Below are positions 39,829 through 47,338 of a DNA stretch of 64,000 nt, in pieces. Position 1 is the stretch's first letter. Each line of letters starts with the position of its first letter. The stretch spans positions 2,026,501-2,090,500 of the forward strand of contig NZ_CP146275.1 of NCBI RefSeq assembly GCF_037044555.1. The letters run 5' to 3'. The notes below the pieces were generated by a model. That model was given only the letters and a program-made list of their open reading frames with translations, did no database searches and was not told the origin of the DNA. This stretch comes from Pelagibacterium nitratireducens. GTDB lineage: Bacteria > Pseudomonadota > Alphaproteobacteria > Rhizobiales > Devosiaceae. A program made the translations under genes and the position numbers.

Positions 39829-40397
39829 GCGAGCTTTCCCCCTACTGGATCAACATCGCCGGCGGAATCGCCTTCGATATTGCAAGGCCGACTGTCGCGA
39901 TGATCGAGCCGCACGGCATCATGCACCATCTGGCGATGATTTCGCGCTGGGGCGGCAATGTTGCCTGGCCCTATTCGGTGCTGCAGCATTCTATCCTTGT
40001 GGCCGAAAACCTTACGCAGACCGAAGACAAAATCTACGGCTTGATCCACGACTGGCCCGAGGCGCTGCTGGGCGGCGATGTCGCCACACCATGGAAGCTT
40101 TATTTCCATTCCAAGGGGCTGGACGTGAACGCCATCGAGCGCCGTTTCATGAATTTGATCTATCAGCGCCTCGGCATCCCCGCGCCCTCGCGCGAGACGG
40201 CCGAACGCGTACACGAAGCCGACCAGCGCGCCCTGGCCACCGAGTTCCGCGACGTGGTGCACGGCAAGACACCCCACTGGTGCCCGCTCGCCCCGCCCTA
40301 TGGCCGCGCCATCAAATACGTGCCCTGGGACAAGAATCTCGAACGGGCCTATGTGGCGCTCGACAGCTACCTCTATTTCGCACGGGAGTCAGCCTGA
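39825..40397 (+). CDS. HD-domain nucleotidase-like protein (YfbR-type)
   Basis: 190 residues. The metal-binding residues of the HD fold are visible: H55 in SVLQHSILVAE, H75-D76 in GLIHDWPEALLGGD and D85. The spacing RWGGN, then S-H-S, HD-E and GD-TPWK matches YfbR-like deoxyribonucleoside 5'-monophosphatases. It may adjust the nucleotide pool or, in a prophage, affect nucleotide-based signals. It is overlapped on both sides by short genes. Substrate is inferred from the family only. Confidence 0.78.
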   Translation: MSELSPYWINIAGGIAFDIARPTVAMIEPHGIMHHLAMISRWGGNVAWPYSVLQHSILVAENLTQTEDKIYGLIHDWPEALLGGDVATPWKLYFHSKGLDVNAIERRFMNLIYQRLGIPAPSRETAERVHEADQRALATEFRDVVHGKTPHWCPLAPPYGRAIKYVPWDKNLERAYVALDSYLYFARESA

Positions 40398-40486
40398 TGA
40401 CCCCGGAGCAATATGCCGAACAGTCCCTCGGCGGGCGCGTTGATATTCGCTTACCGTTGGCGGATCAGGAGAAAACCAATGGCTGA
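40397..40486 (+). CDS. 29-residue coupled small protein
   Basis: ATG at 40397 shares one base with the HD-gene stop (TGATG). The product (residues TPEQYAEQSLGGRVDIRLP, then LADQEKTNG) has no membrane span. It overlaps the next start by 8 bp, which is the main support for it being real. Unknown function. Confidence 0.45.
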   Translation: MTPEQYAEQSLGGRVDIRLPLADQEKTNG

Positions 40487-40643
40487 CTCAAACCAGCATC
40501 TTTCGGTTCACCGCGAAATCGAAGCCATCAAGGAGGCCGTTGCGCTGAAGTCTATCAACGCCTGTGCCGACTGGCTGCGCGATCGCGGTCATCCCGAACT
40601 GGCCCAGGAGTTGCTCGACGACATGATCGAGGCAGCGCAATGA
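40479..40643 (+). CDS. Small helical hypothetical protein
   Basis: 54 residues starting MADSNQHLSVHREIEAIKE at 40479; an upstream in-frame reading is unsupported. It is helical with acidic character (HPELAQELLDDMIEA). Overlaps both neighbours. No family is recognised. Confidence 0.58.
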   Translation: MADSNQHLSVHREIEAIKEAVALKSINACADWLRDRGHPELAQELLDDMIEAAQ

Positions 40644-40858
40644 CCCGGCCCGCCGTCTTCACCCAGGGCGATATCTCGAAGCTGCTCAAGGGTGCAAGGT
40701 CGGCAGGCTATTCCGTTTCACGCGTCGAAATTGACCCCACTGGCAAGATCGTTGCACAGTTGGGAGAAGGCGGCGCCCCCTCCCTGGAGAATGGCGACGA
40801 TGAGTGGGGAAACGCGATCAGTGCCAAAAAAGAACGGGCTGCCCAGGAACGTAACTGA
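40640..40858 (+). CDS. Small conserved-type protein just before the integrase
   Basis: 72 residues. The phrase VSRVEIDPTGKIVAQLGEG and an N-terminal helix (QGDISKLLKGARSAG) resemble short genes found directly upstream of tyrosine integrases in alphaproteobacterial prophages. The place suits an excisionase, but no winged-helix or HTH can be demonstrated. It overlaps the integrase start by 59 bp. Confidence 0.6.
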   Translation: MTRPAVFTQGDISKLLKGARSAGYSVSRVEIDPTGKIVAQLGEGGAPSLENGDDEWGNAISAKKERAAQERN

Positions 40859-41882
40859 ATTTCAGGACAGGCACGGCCGCTGGCGACTGCGGTTCCGTAT
40901 CAAGGGCAAGCCGACATATTACTTCAAATCCCGTGCACACACTCCTGAATTCTATCAGGAACTGGAAGCCTGCCGGTCGGGCGTTGCAATGGAACCCCAA
41001 ATTGCGGTGCGTACCGCCCAGCGCGTCAAGCCTGGCTCGATGTCTGCGCTGATAGCTCACTATTACAACAGCCCGGAGTTTCGCGGGCTCAAGGATTCCA
41101 CCAAGGTGACCTACCGAGGCATCCTGGAGCGCTTCCGCGAGGATTACGGCCATCTTTCTGTCGCCGGCTTGCAGCGCACCCACGTGCGCGCGATTATTGG
41201 CGAAATGGAGGATCGTCCTGCCGCTGCCAACAACCTCCTGCGCCGCCTCAAGATGTTGATGTTGATCGCCATGGATGATGGCTGGCGGACCGATGATCCG
41301 ACCTATCGTGTCAAGGGATTCAAGATCGATAGCGATGGCTTCCACACCTGGAGCGATGATGAGATCGCCCAGTATCGCAAACGGCACCCGGTGGGCTCGA
41401 AAGCCGACCTCGCCCTGACCCTGCTGCTCTACACCGGCCAACGCCGCTCTGACGTCGTTAAAATGGGTTGGCAGCACATTGATGGCGACCGGATTCGCGT
41501 TCGCCAGACCAAGACCGGTGCGTTCATTTCGATTCCCATGCACTCCGAACTCAAGGCGGCAATCGCTGGCCTGCCGAAGGAGAACATGACGTTTCTCATC
41601 ACCGAGTACGGTAAGCCTCATTCGGTCAAAGGATTCGGCGCGTGGATGAAAAAGCGCGCCACCGAGGCCGGCCTTAAGGATTGTTCCGCCCACGGCCTGC
41701 GCAAGGCGGCGGCAAGACGCCTTGCCGAAGCGGGATGTTCGAACCAAGAAATCAAGGCGATCACCGGCCACAAGACCGACAAGGAAGTCGGCCGCTATAC
41801 CGCTGCCGCCGACCAACTCCGCTTGTCCGACCGCGCCATTAAGGCGCTTGAAGGGTCAGACCGTGAACGCAAGAATGGCTAA
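40800..41882 (+). CDS. int: Tyrosine-recombinase integrase
   Basis: 360 residues from the ATG at 40800, with GGAG ten bases upstream (an ATG at 40791 is also possible). An arm-type/core-binding N-terminal half precedes the catalytic domain. Active-site residues seen: R215 or R216 in LYTGQRRSDVVKM, K238 in RQTKTGAF, H298-x-x-R301 in HGLRK, H324 in GHKT and Y333 in VGRYTAA. It inserts and excises the phage at the neighbouring tRNA-Ser gene. As last gene of the operator-controlled right operon, it may be made chiefly on induction. Confidence 0.93.
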   Translation: MSGETRSVPKKNGLPRNVTEFQDRHGRWRLRFRIKGKPTYYFKSRAHTPEFYQELEACRSGVAMEPQIAVRTAQRVKPGSMSALIAHYYNSPEFRGLKDSTKVTYRGILERFREDYGHLSVAGLQRTHVRAIIGEMEDRPAAANNLLRRLKMLMLIAMDDGWRTDDPTYRVKGFKIDSDGFHTWSDDEIAQYRKRHPVGSKADLALTLLLYTGQRRSDVVKMGWQHIDGDRIRVRQTKTGAFISIPMHSELKAAIAGLPKENMTFLITEYGKPHSVKGFGAWMKKRATEAGLKDCSAHGLRKAAARRLAEAGCSNQEIKAITGHKTDKEVGRYTAAADQLRLSDRAIKALEGSDRERKNG

Positions 41883-41900
41883 CCTCGAAAAAGGTTAGCC
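41877..41900. terminator. Inverted repeat at the integrase stop (terminator-like, no T tract)
   Basis: GGCTAACCT and AGGTTAGCC form a perfect 9-bp stem with loop CGAAAA, overlapping the integrase stop codon. On the plus strand it is followed by AAAAAC rather than T, so it is not a standard intrinsic terminator. It might be a processing or att-associated structure. Confidence 0.4.
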
Positions 41901-41947
41901 AAAAACACCAGCTAAGCGATTGATTTCATTCGTTCCAAAAGCGGAGG

Positions 41948-42003
41948 TGGCGGGTGGGGGGAGATTCGAACTCCCGAGACGCTCTCACGCCCGCCGGTTT
42001 TCA
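41948..42003. other. Predicted attachment site (attR) within the tRNA-Ser 3' half
   Basis: Integrases of this type recombine at a tRNA 3' half and the phage copy restores the gene. The integrase stop lies 66 bp away. The crossover core should be a stretch of this segment that recurs at the prophage left end, which is outside the window, so the exact core cannot be read. Confidence 0.55.
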
Positions 42004-42037
42004 AGACCGGTGCAATCAACCACTCTGCCACCCACCC
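41948..42037 (-). tRNA. tRNA-Ser (anticodon UGA)
   Basis: 90 nt including CCA, transcribed leftward. The acceptor stem GGGTGGG pairs with CCCACCC, discriminator G, then CCA encoded. The D arm follows (GGCAGAGTGG). The anticodon loop TCTTGAAAA holds TGA. A long variable arm and a T loop TTCGAAT flanked by GGGAG/CTCCC complete a serine (class II) tRNA. Its 3' end faces the prophage, so its 3' sequence is the likely attachment site. Confidence 0.95.
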
Positions 42038-42113
42038 GTTGAGCCGCAAGCCCATGTGAGGGCTGGCCGATTGATTTGCGGTTTAGCTGTTCGGTGCGAA
42101 GCTGTCCAGAGGA

Positions 42114-43007
42114 TCAGATGACCGTTACCGGCGGTTTGCGCCGCGGGCGGGCAATCATGTCCTTGGAGGCCAGCGCCGCACCGCCCGTGATGAGCAGGCA
42201 GGCGAGGGCGACGGGCATGGTGAGGGCGCTGATGCCGAAGACGATCAGCAGCAGGGTCGAGAGCAGCGGTGCAGCATAGCTGGCTGCGCCGAGGACCTGG
42301 ATGTTGCCATGCTTGACACCGTAGTCCCAGACAAAGAACGCGCCCCCCACCGGCATCAGGCCCATGCCGAAGACGGCCAGCCATTGAACGGTATTGGCGG
42401 GCATCACCGTTTCCTCGAGCGTTATGTGGCAGACAAGCGAAAGAAGGGCAGCGGCGGCGCAGTACCAGGTGACCATGCGCGTGGGGACCTGGGCGAAGCG
42501 TCGCGAGATCAGTGAATAGCTGGCCCAGGTGAAGGCGGCGAGGACGCCGATACCGTAGCCGAACATATATTCGGGCTCGAAGGCAAAGCGGCCGCCATTC
42601 GACACGATCAGCACCGTTCCGGCCAGGCCCAGCAAGGCGCCGGCCACGTGATGCCAGCGCAGCCCTTCGCCGGGCATCAGGGCTGAGCCCAGAACAATCA
42701 GCAGTGGCCACAGGTAATTTATCAGATTGGCCTCGACCACCGGAGCGTTCCGGACGGCCGAAAAATAGAAGAAATGATAGCCGAACAGGCCCGCAACGCC
42801 GACGACCCAGGCCATGAGCGGGACTTTTGCAGCCGGCGTGCGGGGCTTGCCGCGTCGTCCGGTTGCTGCAAGGCCGACAAGCGTCGCCACGGCAAACGAG
42901 AAGGTGCACAAGAGAAATGGTGGCACCTGTCCCGACAGGCTCGAGAACAACGCCAGAAGCGACCACATAAGGATGGCCGAAAATCCAATCAGCGTTGCAC
43001 GAACCAC
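42114..43007 (-). CDS. EamA-family exporter, YddG-like (aromatic amino acid efflux)
   Basis: 297 residues forming about ten transmembrane helices in two repeats of the DMT superfamily. The start VRATLIGFSAILMWSLLALF resembles the YddG subgroup that exports aromatic amino acids and similar compounds. Later elements AAFTWASYSLISRRFAQVPT and GAASYAAPLLSTLLLIVFG are conserved in the family. First host gene beyond the tRNA. The 76-bp gap to the tRNA shows nothing clear. Confidence 0.82.
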   Translation of the reverse strand: MVRATLIGFSAILMWSLLALFSSLSGQVPPFLLCTFSFAVATLVGLAATGRRGKPRTPAAKVPLMAWVVGVAGLFGYHFFYFSAVRNAPVVEANLINYLWPLLIVLGSALMPGEGLRWHHVAGALLGLAGTVLIVSNGGRFAFEPEYMFGYGIGVLAAFTWASYSLISRRFAQVPTRMVTWYCAAAALLSLVCHITLEETVMPANTVQWLAVFGMGLMPVGGAFFVWDYGVKHGNIQVLGAASYAAPLLSTLLLIVFGISALTMPVALACLLITGGAALASKDMIARPRRKPPVTVI

Positions 43008-43076
43008 CGGTTATTTCCCTGCCTGCCGCCTTGGACGAAGGCCGTATCACAGCCTTCGTCCCCGCGACAGAGGCAA

Positions 43077-44045
43077 TCAGGGCAGCAGGATGGTCGAGCC
43101 GACGGTTTTGCGGCCTTCGAGCGCCCGGTGGGCATCGGCAGCTTCGGAAAGCGCAAAGCGCTGGCCGATATGGGGTTTGACGGCGCCCGATTCGACAGCC
43201 GCGAAAAGCGCCTTGGCGCCGGCCAGCAGAGCCGGACGTTCGGCGAAGTAGTGGGCGCCTGTCGGGCGGGTGACAAACAGCGAACCCTTGCGGGCCAGAA
43301 TGCCCAGATCGGGGACGGAAACCGGGCCGGTGGCGTTGCCGTAGCTGACCATGAGGCCCATCGGCCGCAGGCAATCGAGCGATTTCTCGAAGGTGTCCTG
43401 CCCTACCCCGTCGTAAACCACATCGACGCCCTTGCCGTTGGTCAATTCGCGGACGCGCACGGCGAAATCTTCTTGCGAATAGTTGATCACCTCGTCGCAG
43501 CCATTGGCCTTGGCCAGCGCGACCTTATCGGGATTGCCAGCGGTGCCGATGACGCGGGCACCGATCGATTTGGCCCATTGGCAGGCAATGAGCCCCATGC
43601 CACCGGCCGCGGCCTGAAACAGGATGGTTTCGCCCGAACGTACGGGCCATGTGAGAAACAGCAGGTAGTAGGCCGTGAGGCCCTTGAGCATGATGGCGGC
43701 CGCGGTTTCGTAATCAATCGATTCGGGCAGCAGAACGGCCTTTGCCGCCGGCATGATCCGCTCCTCGGTGTAGGCACCGATGGTGCCCTGATAGGCAATG
43801 CGATCGCCGGGCTTGAAGCCGGTGACCCCGGCGCCAACCGAAATCACCTCGCCGGCGCCTTCGGAGCCGGGAATCAGGGGCAGCGGATTGGGATAGAGAC
43901 CGGTGCGGTGATAGGTATCGATGAAGTTGACGCCGATGGCGTGATGGCGGACCCGAATTTCGCCCGAACCGGGCTCTCCAACCTCCACATCGCGGAAATC
44001 GAGTGCTTCGGGGCCACCAAATTGGTCAACGACAATGGCTTTCAT
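43077..44045 (-). CDS. qor: NADPH:quinone oxidoreductase (zeta-crystallin type MDR)
   Basis: 322 residues, typical length. The N-terminal catalytic part (KAIVVDQFGGPEALDFRDVE, VNFIDTYHRTGLYP) and Rossmann domain with GETILFQAAAGGMGLIACQW are the Qor hallmarks. No zinc-binding cysteines, consistent with this MDR branch. It reduces quinones with NADPH. Convergent with nothing; read leftward like its neighbours, with a 9-bp gap to the TerC-like gene. Confidence 0.88.
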   Translation of the reverse strand: MKAIVVDQFGGPEALDFRDVEVGEPGSGEIRVRHHAIGVNFIDTYHRTGLYPNPLPLIPGSEGAGEVISVGAGVTGFKPGDRIAYQGTIGAYTEERIMPAAKAVLLPESIDYETAAAIMLKGLTAYYLLFLTWPVRSGETILFQAAAGGMGLIACQWAKSIGARVIGTAGNPDKVALAKANGCDEVINYSQEDFAVRVRELTNGKGVDVVYDGVGQDTFEKSLDCLRPMGLMVSYGNATGPVSVPDLGILARKGSLFVTRPTGAHYFAERPALLAGAKALFAAVESGAVKPHIGQRFALSEAADAHRALEGRKTVGSTILLP

Positions 44046-44053
44046 ATTCCTGC

Positions 44054-45124
44054 CTATTCTCTTCTTCTGGCCGTGCGCAGCCTCGGAGGGCGGCGCCTGA
44101 GTACGGGTTTTTTCCGGCGCGACCTTTGCACAGCGGTATCGCGTTCGCCAAGGGGCGGTTCGTCGCTGTCGGGGATTTCGTCCGGCAACGGCCCCTCGGC
44201 GGGAGCAGGTTCGTTGATCTCATCCGGCGCGGGATCACTGAAATCTTCGGTTTCCAAAACGGTATCGGGTACGTCCTCGAAGATGGGGTCCACTGACCGC
44301 GGCGCGCTGGCGGACCCATCATCGGGAACCGGAATAGATGGCTCCAGGCTGGGTTCGGCGCGATCCTGGACGGGCATGGCGGCGGGCATCGAAATCGATG
44401 GCTGGCTGGCAGGCGTGCGATAGATGAGCTTGGAGAAGCCGAGCACGAGCAAGCCCGCGCCAATGGCGATGTAGAGATAGTCGCGGAGAACCGACATGCC
44501 GAGGCCCTCAGCCATCAGCACGGTGCCCACGACGAACAAGATACCCAGCGCCACCGCCTGGATCGCGGCGTGGCGGGCGATGAATGAGGCAATGGGACCG
44601 GAAGCGAAAAAGAGGATCACGATCGCGGCAATTATGGCGATGACCATGGCCGGAACGTAGGCCGTCATGCCGATGGCGAGGATGATCGAATCGACAGAAA
44701 AGATAACGCTGAGGGCCACGAGCTGGGCGATTGCCAGCGTGGGGCTTTCGGAAAATGCCGGGTCGGGGCCATCGTGAGGAACCAGGTGGGGTTCAACCAT
44801 AAGGTGAAGTTCGGTGACGGCCCTATAGATCAGAAACAGGCCACCGGCCAACAGGACGACCCCGCCCCAGGTGGGGGACCAGCCGGCGATGCTGAAGGCC
44901 GTTCGCTGCAGGCCAAGAAGCCAGAGCAGAATCGCCAGCAATGCCAATCGGAAGAGAGTGCCTAAGACGGCTGTCAGGACCTTGGCGCGGCGACGCTGCT
45001 CATCGGCCAGGCCCGCTGCCCGGCTCAAACTCTGATTGGCGTTTTCGGCTCCCAACACCACTTCGATGCAGGTCAACAGAATGAGGCTGGCCCAGAAGGC
45101 CGGTTCGACGACGAAATCCAGCAT
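44054..45124 (-). CDS. TerC-family integral membrane protein with long acidic tail
   Basis: 356 residues from the ATG at 45124, 5 bp after GAGGG. TerC features: ILLTCIEVVLGAENANQSL with a conserved acidic pair and LSVIFSVDSIILAIGMTAYV in the second half; about seven membrane spans. Members export or handle metals (manganese). The last ~100 residues are Pro/Glu/Asp-rich and end in an arginine-rich stretch (RSRRKKPVLRRRPPRLR), a cytosolic or periplasmic tail not common to all TerC proteins. Substrate is uncertain. Confidence 0.85.
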   Translation of the reverse strand: MLDFVVEPAFWASLILLTCIEVVLGAENANQSLSRAAGLADEQRRRAKVLTAVLGTLFRLALLAILLWLLGLQRTAFSIAGWSPTWGGVVLLAGGLFLIYRAVTELHLMVEPHLVPHDGPDPAFSESPTLAIAQLVALSVIFSVDSIILAIGMTAYVPAMVIAIIAAIVILFFASGPIASFIARHAAIQAVALGILFVVGTVLMAEGLGMSVLRDYLYIAIGAGLLVLGFSKLIYRTPASQPSISMPAAMPVQDRAEPSLEPSIPVPDDGSASAPRSVDPIFEDVPDTVLETEDFSDPAPDEINEPAPAEGPLPDEIPDSDEPPLGERDTAVQRSRRKKPVLRRRPPRLRTARRRE

Positions 45125-45306
45125 TTTTGCCCTCAGCGGTTGGAACACGGGCATCCATCTGATGCCCGTGGCAAGAACGGCGACCGCCCCGGCGCGCGAT
45201 GTGTGCACATTTGCGGGCAACAACGGCAATAAAGCGGCAGAGCCATTTGCGCGGCTTGCGAGGGCGATCCCGGCGGCTTACATCTTGATCAATCATCGAG
45301 GTGAAA

Positions 45307-46461
45307 ATGGCCAATCACACACAGGTCGCCGTTATCGGCGGCGGGCTCGTTGGCAAGGCGACCGCGGTTGCGGCGGCCAATGCCGGGTTCTCAACCCTTC
45401 ATGTGGCACCCGACGCGCCTGTGGACCGCAGGACTTCGGCGCTGATGGGGCCGTCGGTCGACTACATGATCGACGCAGGGTTGATCGATGACCCTGAAAC
45501 GCTGGGCACACCTCTCACGCGCATCCGGATCATCGATGCGACCGGCAGGCCTTTACGCGCGCCGGAGACCGTATTCAGTGCGTCGGAAATCGGGCACCGG
45601 GCCTTTGGATGGAATTTTGCCAATGCCCGGCTCGGGGAGAGTTTTTCGCAGGCAGCAGCGGGGAATGAAAACCTCGACCGCCGAGCCGCGACGCTCAAAT
45701 CGGCAAGTCGGGTCGATGGGGTGTGGCATCTCGAACTTGGCGATGGCGGCACATTGACTGCCGAGTTGCTGGTTGGGGCCGATGGCAAAGGCTCCAGCGT
45801 GCGCAAGGCCGCGGGGATTTCGATGCGGGAGCGCAAGTTCGACCAGGCCGCACTCGTTTGCGATCTGGAGCTTGAGCGCGGGCTCGATGGGGAATCGGTG
45901 GAATTTCACTATCCCAATGGGCCGTTCACGCTGGTTCCGGCGGGTGGAAATCGCGCCAATCTGGTGTGGATCGACAGGCTGGAAACACTTGAGGACGCGC
46001 GGCGAGAACCGGAGCACCTAATTTCCCTTCTCAACGCAAAGTCGGGGCACCTTTTCGGGACGATATCGGCGGCCAGCCCCAGTTTCGTGTTTCCGCTGTC
46101 ACTTCTCTCGGTTGATGTGGCCGGGCGCGACGCTGCGGTGCTGGTGGGCGAATCGGCCCATGCGTTTCCGCCCATCGGCGCACAGGGCCTCAATCTGGGT
46201 CTGCGGGACGTGGCAAACCTTAACGCCTGCCTCAAGGCGGCCAATCCGGGATCATATGGCTGGGCCGATGCCGTGGCGCGCAGCTATGGCGGGGCCCGGC
46301 GGGGCGATCTGACGCGGACCGGGGCTTTTGTTGGCGGCTTGTTTACGTCCCTGCTCTCGCCTCATTTGCCGGCCCAGGCGTTGCGGAGCGTGGGGCTTTG
46401 GGGACTCAAGACAATCCCACTGCTGCGAAAACAGGCTATATCTTTTGGGATGGGACAATAA
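45307..46461 (+). CDS. FAD-dependent monooxygenase, UbiH/COQ6 type
   Basis: 384 residues from the ATG at 45307, a few bases after GAGGTGA (a GTG at 45301 overlaps that site and is rejected). FAD motifs are seen: VAVIGGGLVGKATAVAAANA at the start, LLVGADGKGSSVRKAAGIS in the middle (DG motif) and VLVGESAHAFPPIGAQGLNL (GD-type motif with GES instead of GD). This is the ring hydroxylase group that acts in ubiquinone synthesis. It is divergent from the TerC-like gene and followed by a strong bidirectional terminator. Confidence 0.84.
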   Translation: MANHTQVAVIGGGLVGKATAVAAANAGFSTLHVAPDAPVDRRTSALMGPSVDYMIDAGLIDDPETLGTPLTRIRIIDATGRPLRAPETVFSASEIGHRAFGWNFANARLGESFSQAAAGNENLDRRAATLKSASRVDGVWHLELGDGGTLTAELLVGADGKGSSVRKAAGISMRERKFDQAALVCDLELERGLDGESVEFHYPNGPFTLVPAGGNRANLVWIDRLETLEDARREPEHLISLLNAKSGHLFGTISAASPSFVFPLSLLSVDVAGRDAAVLVGESAHAFPPIGAQGLNLGLRDVANLNACLKAANPGSYGWADAVARSYGGARRGDLTRTGAFVGGLFTSLLSPHLPAQALRSVGLWGLKTIPLLRKQAISFGMGQ

Positions 46462-46489
46462 AAAAGGCGGACCGAATGGTCCGCCTTTT
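46462..46489. terminator. Bidirectional intrinsic terminator
   Basis: AAAAGGCGGACC (46462-46473) and GGTCCGCCTTTT (46478-46489) form a perfect 12-bp stem with a GAAT loop. T tracts lie on both strands, so it serves both the monooxygenase gene (plus) and the IalB-like gene (minus), which converge here. Confidence 0.9.
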
Positions 46490-46512
46490 CCGTATGAAAA
46501 TCCGGTTGCGCC

Positions 46513-47199
46513 TTATTGGGCCGGCGCTTCTTCGACGGGAGCACTTTCGGCCGGAGCGGCCTCGCCGCCTTCCATCTCCTCGCGGAGTTGGTTGGCACGG
46601 TCCTGAAGGACATTTTCAAGCACGTTCTCGGTCGAATTGGCCTGGTTGAGCTCTTCGATCGAGACGCCTTCGGGATTGTCATAGACTGCCGTGAAGCCCG
46701 CGAGCGTGATATCGATCGTGATATCTTCGTTCTGACGGTTCTTGGCGGTCAGGGTAAGGGTGCTGCCGCGCTTGAGGCTCTGGATGTAGGATTCGTTGAT
46801 AACGAGCTGGGCAGAGCAGGCCTGCGGGTCGCACAACATGTAGGGGACGCGCACGGGCTTGCCGCTGTCGATCTGCCAGGTCAGGCCGAAGGGCAACAGC
46901 ACGCCGATCGGGACGGAAGCGACAGCAAGAAGACGGCTTTCCTGGCTGGGATCGTCGCGCAGGAGGAACGAGCCCGTGAACACGCCGGTGTTGCTGACAA
47001 CCTGGCGCATGATGCACGCTTGGCCGCCATCGTCGAGATCGCTACAGACCTTGAGCCAATTGTCTTCGGCCGAGCCCTCAGAGGTTTCGGCCTGGTCGAT
47101 CATTCCCGCGTCTGCGGACTGCGCATGGACGGCGCCGGCCATTGAAACGGCCAGTCCCGTGGCAACAGCGCCGGCAAGTATCGCGTTTTTGAGTTTCAT
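46513..47199 (-). CDS. Periplasmic IalB-family protein (invasion-associated locus B type)
   Basis: 228 residues from the ATG at 47199, six bases after AGGA. A signal peptide (KLKNAILAGAVATGLAVSMA, cleavage after VHA) precedes a domain of the IalB family: WLKVCSDLDDGGQACIMRQ, SVPIGVLLPFGLTWQIDSGK and CDPQACSAQLVINESYI. In Bartonella IalB affects erythrocyte entry, but in free-living relatives the role is unknown. The C-terminus is Glu/Ala/Pro-rich. 140 bp separate it from mfd, with nothing obvious in between. Confidence 0.86.
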   Translation of the reverse strand: MKLKNAILAGAVATGLAVSMAGAVHAQSADAGMIDQAETSEGSAEDNWLKVCSDLDDGGQACIMRQVVSNTGVFTGSFLLRDDPSQESRLLAVASVPIGVLLPFGLTWQIDSGKPVRVPYMLCDPQACSAQLVINESYIQSLKRGSTLTLTAKNRQNEDITIDITLAGFTAVYDNPEGVSIEELNQANSTENVLENVLQDRANQLREEMEGGEAAPAESAPVEEAPAQ

Positions 47200-47338
47200 G
47201 GACATTCCTGTTGCTCTGGGCAGGTAGACCCTGCCGGAATCATAAGGTTCAGACACGTTCAAGAGCGGCGAAATCGGGCAATAGCATGACGTTGAGACAC
47301 TGCCAATGCGCTTGGACCACTCGTGTTGCTTAAAGGTG

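Larger units (their letters stand above)
1..41947. mobile_element. Prophage, right-hand portion (left end outside window)
   Basis: A continuous block of phage genes runs from an endolysin cut by base 1 to a tyrosine integrase ending 66 bp before a tRNA-Ser gene. Head, tail, replication, repressor and integration genes are all present. Late and early genes read leftward; the repressor/integrase arm reads rightward. The right boundary is set at the 3' end of the tRNA, the usual target of such integrases, with the exact crossover unknown. The missing left end should carry the rest of the lysis genes and a second copy of the tRNA 3' segment. No inactivation is seen in the structural genes, so the element may be functional; that is inference. 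Confidence 0.93.
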
